Shown piece by piece: positions 59,538 through 64,000 of a DNA stretch of 64,000 bases (the first letter of the stretch is position 1; each line of letters begins with the position of its first letter). Source of the DNA: Corallium rubrum (Eukaryota > Cnidaria > Anthozoa > Scleralcyonacea > Coralliidae). The stretch spans positions 1 to 64,000 of the forward strand of contig CAXIUP010000279.1 in NCBI GenBank assembly GCA_964035015.1. The letters run 5' to 3'. The position numbers and the translations under genes are program-made. A model generated the notes under the pieces. The model was not told the origin of the DNA, searched no databases, and saw nothing but the letters and a program-made list of their open reading frames with translations.

Positions 59538-59697
59538 TAAGTAAAGTAAAGTAAAGTAAAGCAAAGCAAAGCAAAGCAAAGCAAAGCAAAGCAAAGCAAA
59601 GCAAAGCAAAGCAAAGCAAAGCAAAGCAAAGCAAAGCAAAGCAAAGCAAAGCAAAGCAAAGCAAAGCAAAGTAAAGCAAAGTAAAGTAAAGTAAAGT
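59538..59697. repeat. Pentanucleotide microsatellite (AAAGC)n/(AAAGT)n
   Basis: About 32 units. The outer units are aaagt and the inner units aaagc, as in a repeat where a variant unit expanded from the middle. Confidence 0.97.
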
Positions 59698-59928
59698 GTC
59701 CTCTACGCACGCTCTGATTGGCTGGACTCCATGCATTTATAAGAGAGCAGAGATCATGAATGACGTAAAGTGGTGTAGGGTGGCGTCAGATGGCCGGAAA
59801 AGCCTGCCAAATTCCAAAACTACCTCAGTTTTAGCTCCAAAACTACCTCACTCGGCTATCGCCTCGTGCCTCTACTCAACGTCTTTCGTGTTCAAATGAC
59901 GTCAAATGTGCCTTTTGTAAGGGTACAT

Positions 59929-60715
59929 ACGCACGGAGCTTTATGTTTTATTTGTTAATGATATATTGGTAGGGTGTCACGCGGTAAACAAAACTCGACC
60001 TGAATTCAGCAGTGTTTGTGGTCACTCAGTGATCTCAAAATCATCAGTTTAAAGTTAACGGTAGGGGATTTGTATTTATTTATTTTTCTGATTGGAATCG
60101 GCATTTATTTACTAATATAGTTATTCTGTAAACGCCAAGAACGGAAAGACGTTTAAATAGAAACGCTTTTAGACAACTTAACTAAAAGCTAACTTAAAAC
60201 ACTTACTTAAGCTTATGTGGACGTGATGTTTTTCATTGATTTTGCATGCACTTTTTATTATTAATACTAATAGGCTTTGTCCATTTTCTTGGCGGTATTT
60301 CCAAATTTTCGTCTGAAAGGTTGTCTGTTTCTACATGGAATCCGATTCTACTGAATTGTTTCTACTGTATAGATTCCTATTATAAATGTAGCTGTAGACT
60401 AGGGGAGTCATTTAAAGGCTTGGCAAAAGTAATTATTTTGGAAACTTCCTGAATGGCTAAAAACAGTATATTTTTACAACCATGCATGCAGAGTTTAATA
60501 TGAAATTTAAGTTTTCTTTTGATATTTTCAACATTTATTAAATCAGTTTAGTAACTTTAGTCATCCTAATCTATAAATTCTGTAATAATCCCGAGGATTA
60601 TCATGTGTTTTTGCTGTATATCAAGAGTGCTTATTTTAATCGGGATTGGGTGGGGGTATTTGAAAAAAGCATGTAAAAGCGGGGAGGGTTTGTTGCATTG
60701 ATGTATTTCTAGTAC
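59929..60715. repeat. Interspersed repeat family C, copy
   Basis: It shares 'gtgtttgtggtcactcagt', 'aacggtaggggatttgta' and 'ggaatccgattctactgaat' with 20140-20500, and the closing 'aaaagcatgtaaaagcgg' with 20870-20885. Confidence 0.7.
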
Positions 60716-61240
60716 AACTGTGTAAACGTAAACGTCACCGGGTTGGACAACTTATGTGTAAATGAGCGATCTCCCTGATGCCATTACTCTAATTATTATG
60801 GCTAACCTCCAACTTTCGGTTTATAGTAAAGTTCTATTTCTCACAGTTGCTGACGTTTTCGTCAAAAATTAACTAACTCTAAGACTTTTTGAAACATGCA
60901 GTTATAGGTCTTTGTCCACGCTAATTAAATCGTTCTCCAGAGTAGAGACATTTGAAGACGTCGTTTTCCTGCACTTGGTGCAGCCCTTGAAAACGAGGTT
61001 GGCATTCGGCAATGCTGACTGTAGACGAGTTCATAGTTTTTCTTTGAAGAAACAAAACTTAAACTCTGTGGTAAAACACAACAGCAACATTAAATGTGTA
61101 TGACAAACACATTCTAAGACATTTTCACTTGTTTCAGTTCATACAAGTGCCGTACTAATTGATTGAATTAACATAGATCGAATGCTGCAGGTCAAGCGTT
61201 TTTTGCCGATCCTAATTTTGACTTGGCAACCTCATACCTA
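60716..61240. other. Non-coding interval
   Basis: No supported gene or element is seen. Confidence 0.35.
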
Positions 61241-61402
61241 TTGCCTAATTTCATGTCACGAAAGAGACTGGCACTGTCCTGGAAATCCGTTAGTACCAGC
61301 CTCCGGCGTGCAATATTCCTTTGTTTCACACCACGCCGGAGACTGCCACTAACGGATTTTCTAGGACAGTGCCAGTCTCTTTCGCGACATGAAAATAGGC
61401 AA
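61241..61402. repeat. Hairpin MITE, about 160 bp
   Basis: The arms 'tgtcacgaaagagactggca' and 'tgccagtctctttcgcgaca' and the inner 'ctccggcgtg' / 'cacgccggag' pair with a short loop near 61320. Confidence 0.88.
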
Positions 61403-61943
61403 TATGGTCTTCTTTGTTTTCAAGATGGCGCAAGAAGCCTCTGGCAAATGTTGGTCACGTGATCCTTAAATTGTCAAACATTTATGGAGTGTTTTATCAC
61501 GTGGGTAATTCGAACTTAGCCCTTCCTTTTAAAAGAGCGGCTAATTCTTGTTTCCCTCCAATTTTATACGAACAACCTGTCTTGCATTTTCATCACTTGA
61601 AAGTAAATAATAGGCGAAAACTATGCATGTGAATCGTTATCTGATAGCGAAGCGCACATTGCAGTTACTATTTATAGACCAAAACTCAGCCAAACCGAAA
61701 TCGAATCTCGAAGGATTTCTAATGAGCCATTTTCTTTTGTTGGAAATGCAAGAATAAATTACAAACTCAGACAAACATGAATTCGACGTTGATAAATTCG
61801 CGATATATAAATCTTTTTGAAGAAATTTGAGCGACTGGTTAGGAACGCCGATACATGCAGTTTGTAGAACTATCATCAACTACGTAAAATAGCAATTGAT
61901 TTTGGATTATCAGTGTACCTTTTTTTGTTTAATTATCTTTCAG
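61403..61943. other. Intronic interval before the third Ig exon
   Basis: No exon is supported. It ends in a T-rich tract and a 'aattatctttcag' acceptor. Confidence 0.4.
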
Positions 61944-62219
61944 AGCAACCTACTGCTGTCATAAAATGTTCTCCATCTTCTCTCATTGTTAAAGAAGGTG
62001 AAGATATTACATGTTTGTGTAGCGCCACTGGAGGCAATCCTCCTGCTACAGCATCATGGTCGAAAAATGGAATGATAATCAATGGAACTGGATATTTGGA
62101 GAAAAACTTGACTCTTAAGAATATCAGCAAAGAAGATACTGGAACTTATAATTGCACTGTTAGGAGTCACAGTTTGACTGATACAAAATTTGTCAACGTC
62201 GTCACATTAAAACCGAAGC
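61944..62219 (+). CDS. Immunoglobulin-domain exon (I-set), receptor gene
   Basis: Acceptor 'ttatctttcag' and donor 'c|gtaagtatg' are both phase 1. It encodes a complete I-set/C2-like domain: QPTAVIKCSPSSLIVKEGED, ITCLCSATGGNPPATASW with the first Cys and the Trp, then LTLKNISKEDTGTYNC with the DxGxYxC signature and second Cys. Four sequons (NGT, NLT, NIS, NCT) mark it as extracellular. It lies on the same strand and has the same phase as the exon at 37324, so both can belong to one gene whose intron holds the Polinton; the following exons would be beyond 64000. Confidence 0.88.
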
Positions 62220-62384
62220 GTAAGTATGTACAGTAATATGGATTATTCAAACAAGTTATTTAAAGTGTACATGCCTATCTCACCTGTGAGTATTCGTTAT
62301 TTACACACAATGTTCCGGCAGAATTTCTACGCCAACACGCTGTACATCATTTATCGATTGTACCCGTTTCGTGCCGAGTTTCTT

Positions 62385-62844
62385 AAAAAGTGTCTAAGAC
62401 ACGAAAATTAAGTAAATCTTTTGAAAGAACACTTAAAATAACAGGGTAACATTTTTCGCAGTTTTTCGTTTCCTTGCTTCGTTGTTGAGATATTTCAGTT
62501 TGTTTGATATACAAATTAAACATTTTGACGTCACATGTGCATAATGAGTTATCGAAGAAGGTTATATATCTTTGTTATTATTAAACATAATCACTTGAAA
62601 GTCTACATGTTTGATGTTGTATAGGAGAAACACACCCACACGCTTCCTTCGAATTAATTTGGTTTGATAGTCTAGCAAAGATATATAACCTCCGCGATAA
62701 CTCATTATGTGCGTGTGACGTCAAGATATTTTAGAATTTGCACATCAAACAAACTGAAATATCTCAACAACGAAGCAAGGAAACCAAAAACTGGAAAAGA
62801 TGTTACTTTGTCATTTGAAGTTTTCTTTCCAAATAAGATAGACG
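62385..62844. repeat. Hairpin family A copy, truncated at the right
   Basis: It starts near 'aaaaagtgtctaagacacga' and ends inside the right arm ('gttttctttccaaataag'), where a 16-bp tandem repeat begins. It is similar to 29084-29552 over nearly the whole length. Confidence 0.8.
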
Positions 62845-62865
62845 TCCCAATTCAATTCCCGAGAG

Positions 62866-62945
62866 AGACAATTCCCAAGATCGACAATTCCCAAGATCGA
62901 CAATTCCCAAGATAGACAATTCCCAAGATAGACAATTCCAATAGG
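62866..62945. repeat. 16-bp tandem repeat (gacaattcccaagatm)n
   Basis: About five copies of gacaattcccaagatc/gacaattcccaagata lie directly upstream of the TATA box at 63013. Regularly spaced repeats in such a place can bind a regulator, but this is inference. Confidence 0.85.
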
Positions 62946-63012
62946 ATATATACGTCCCAAATAGACGTCCCGCAGCATTACTTGCTATTCGCACCAGTTT
63001 CCTCTAAGCGAG

Positions 63013-63021
63013 TATAAATAG
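63013..63021 (+). promoter_or_regulatory. Probable core promoter (TATAAATAG)
   Basis: A consensus TATA box lies 80 bases before ATG 63093. A start site about 30 bases downstream (near 'cagacactcagactc', 63036-63050) would give a leader of about 45-55 bases. Supported only by sequence. Confidence 0.5.
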
Positions 63022-63092
63022 CAGTGCTCTCACCAGACACTCAGACTCTTCGCGTCAGAAGGCATATGTACATCTTGAAGTTATACTCATGA

Positions 63093-63246
63093 ATGAGCAA
63101 GAGCAATTTCCGCAGAATAATGTGGAAAGTGATTTTAGATGTGGCTCAAGCACAGCAACCAATTCCAGATGCAGTGGCAGAAGTTCCTCCAGTTCCAATT
63201 CAAAATCAAGCGCCTCCGGCTCCACAGCCGGCCGCCGAGCTTGAGG
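63093..63246 (+). CDS. Probable first coding exon of an unknown gene (partial, continues past the window)
   Basis: The frame from ATG 63093 reads a basic start (SKSNFRRIMWKVILDVAQAQ) and then a Pro/Gln/Ala-rich stretch (VAEVPPVPIQNQAPPAPQPA), to a 'GAG|gtatgt' donor at 63246. The overlapping frame at 63086 has a stop at 63237. The TATA box, short leader and strong donor support a real first exon, from a host gene or a retroelement. No domain is recognised, and downstream exons were not found before 64000. Confidence 0.45.
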
Positions 63247-63524
63247 TATGTTTCGACCACGTGTTTGTATGTGCTTTAGTTTAAGATGTAGTTTGCTCGT
63301 CGTTTACTACGAAATTCTTCTTCGTTTGTTAATTCCTGAACCATGCTGGTCTTTTTAGTATATATTTTCGCGGTGCTTGTAGCTAGTAGCTTGCGTATAT
63401 GAGCGTTTTAACCCTACGGTTATGCAAAGCGTGAGCCTCAGTAGAAGTTCGTTGTTGTGAGATATTGTCTATTGATTGTTCGTTCGCTAGTTTTCCCTTT
63501 GAGTTTTGTGCTCAGTCTCAGACT

Positions 63525-64000
63525 ATTTGTGAGCGGTTTGCCAATAATTATTTGACTCCGTTTCGGATGTTTTTGCCTCACGACGTTTTACCTCGCGGTT
63601 TGATAAGTCGAGATGTTTAGTGTTTGTTGTATTGAATTTGTGAGATGTTTCTCAATAATTATTTGACTCCGTTTCTGATGTGCTTGCCTCGCGAAGTTTT
63701 ACCTCGCAAGTTTTACCTCGCGGTTTGATACGTCGAGATGTTTAGGGTTTGTTGTATTGAATTTGTGAGATGTTTTTGCCAATAATTGTTTGACTCTGTA
63801 GAGTGGTTTTCACCTCAGCCCTCACACACTTTACCTCCCATTTTGATATGTCCAGATGTTTAGTATTTTGTTGTATTGAATTTGTGAGAGGTTTTTGCCA
63901 ATAACAACTTGACTCTGTAGTCTCTGTGAATACCTCACAAAGTTTTACCTCGCAATTTGATACGTCGAGATGTTTAGTATTTGTTGTATTGGATCTGTGA
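63525..64000. repeat. Minisatellite, about 115-bp unit, at least four copies, open at the right edge
   Basis: The block 'gtcgagatgtttag...ttgttgtattgaatttgtgag' followed by 'caataattatttgactccg' and 'gttttacctcgc' recurs near 63530, 63640, 63755 and 63880. The last copies are more diverged (for example 'taacaacttgactctg'). It lies in the putative intron after the exon at 63093. Confidence 0.85.

Noticed and set aside
1..64000. CRISPR arrays, bacterial operons, tRNA and rRNA genes
   Set aside because: No regularly spaced repeat-spacer structure was seen; the tandem arrays are micro- or minisatellites. Introns and eukaryotic transposons exclude a bacterial origin. No cloverleaf or rRNA sequence was recognised.

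Overview
The window looks like animal nuclear DNA, most likely from a cnidarian and probably an anthozoan (stony coral or sea anemone). The evidence is intron-split immunoglobulin-superfamily exons with phase-1 junctions, AT-rich introns packed with hairpin MITEs, CR1/L2-like non-LTR retrotransposons, a hAT element, and a complete Polinton (Maverick). The species cannot be named from sequence alone. No rRNA, tRNA or CRISPR was seen.

Host genes (+ strand unless noted). An Ig exon at 19193-19567 splices in phase to a transmembrane and cytoplasmic-tail exon at 22783-23156, which ends a receptor gene whose tail carries two ITAM-like YxxL pairs. Two more phase 1-1 Ig exons (37324-37653 and 61944-62219) lie on either side of the Polinton and probably belong to a second, related receptor gene. 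A weaker minus-strand host-gene remnant is at 8111-8636. A TATA-box first exon (63093-63246) precedes a 115-bp minisatellite that runs off the right end.

Transposons, left part. These are a fold-back element (1-667); a deleted non-LTR element (1167-2815, -); a 3.3-kb DNA transposon (3684-7010) with a decayed 'DFSEN/WSDGPSSQF' transposase and seven copies of a 14-bp motif; a hAT element (10013-13042) with a perfect 8-bp target duplication; and an almost full-length EN-RT retrotransposon (about 14573-18212, -) with an intact 1028-aa ORF2, inserted inside the endonuclease gene of another retrotransposon. From 19 to 40 kb several hairpin families repeat and nest in one another, and long microsatellites occur.

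Polinton (40474-57838). It has 507/511-bp terminal inverted repeats and a perfect 6-bp target duplication (aataca). Its genes are protein-primed DNA polymerase B, a retrovirus-like integrase with chromodomain (broken N-terminus), a double jelly-roll major capsid protein, a minor capsid (penton-like) protein, a packaging ATPase, a LamG-like protein, a C2H2 zinc-finger/PD-(D/E)XK nuclease fusion, a zinc-ribbon protein, a frameshifted deoxynucleoside kinase, and several small membrane or coiled-coil proteins. Minus-strand genes fill the left half; the capsid/packaging block is on the plus strand at the right. Intergenic gaps are a few nucleotides, and most start codons directly follow a TATA/TTAT motif, so this compact virus-like genome appears to use promoter elements that touch the ATG. 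The usual adenovirus-type cysteine protease is not visible.

The strongest candidates for under-described biology are the Polinton gene set (zinc-finger nuclease fusion, nucleoside kinase, missing protease, start-codon-proximal motif), the ITAM-like receptor, and the DNA transposon with its reiterated 14-bp motif that has changed in step across a related MITE.
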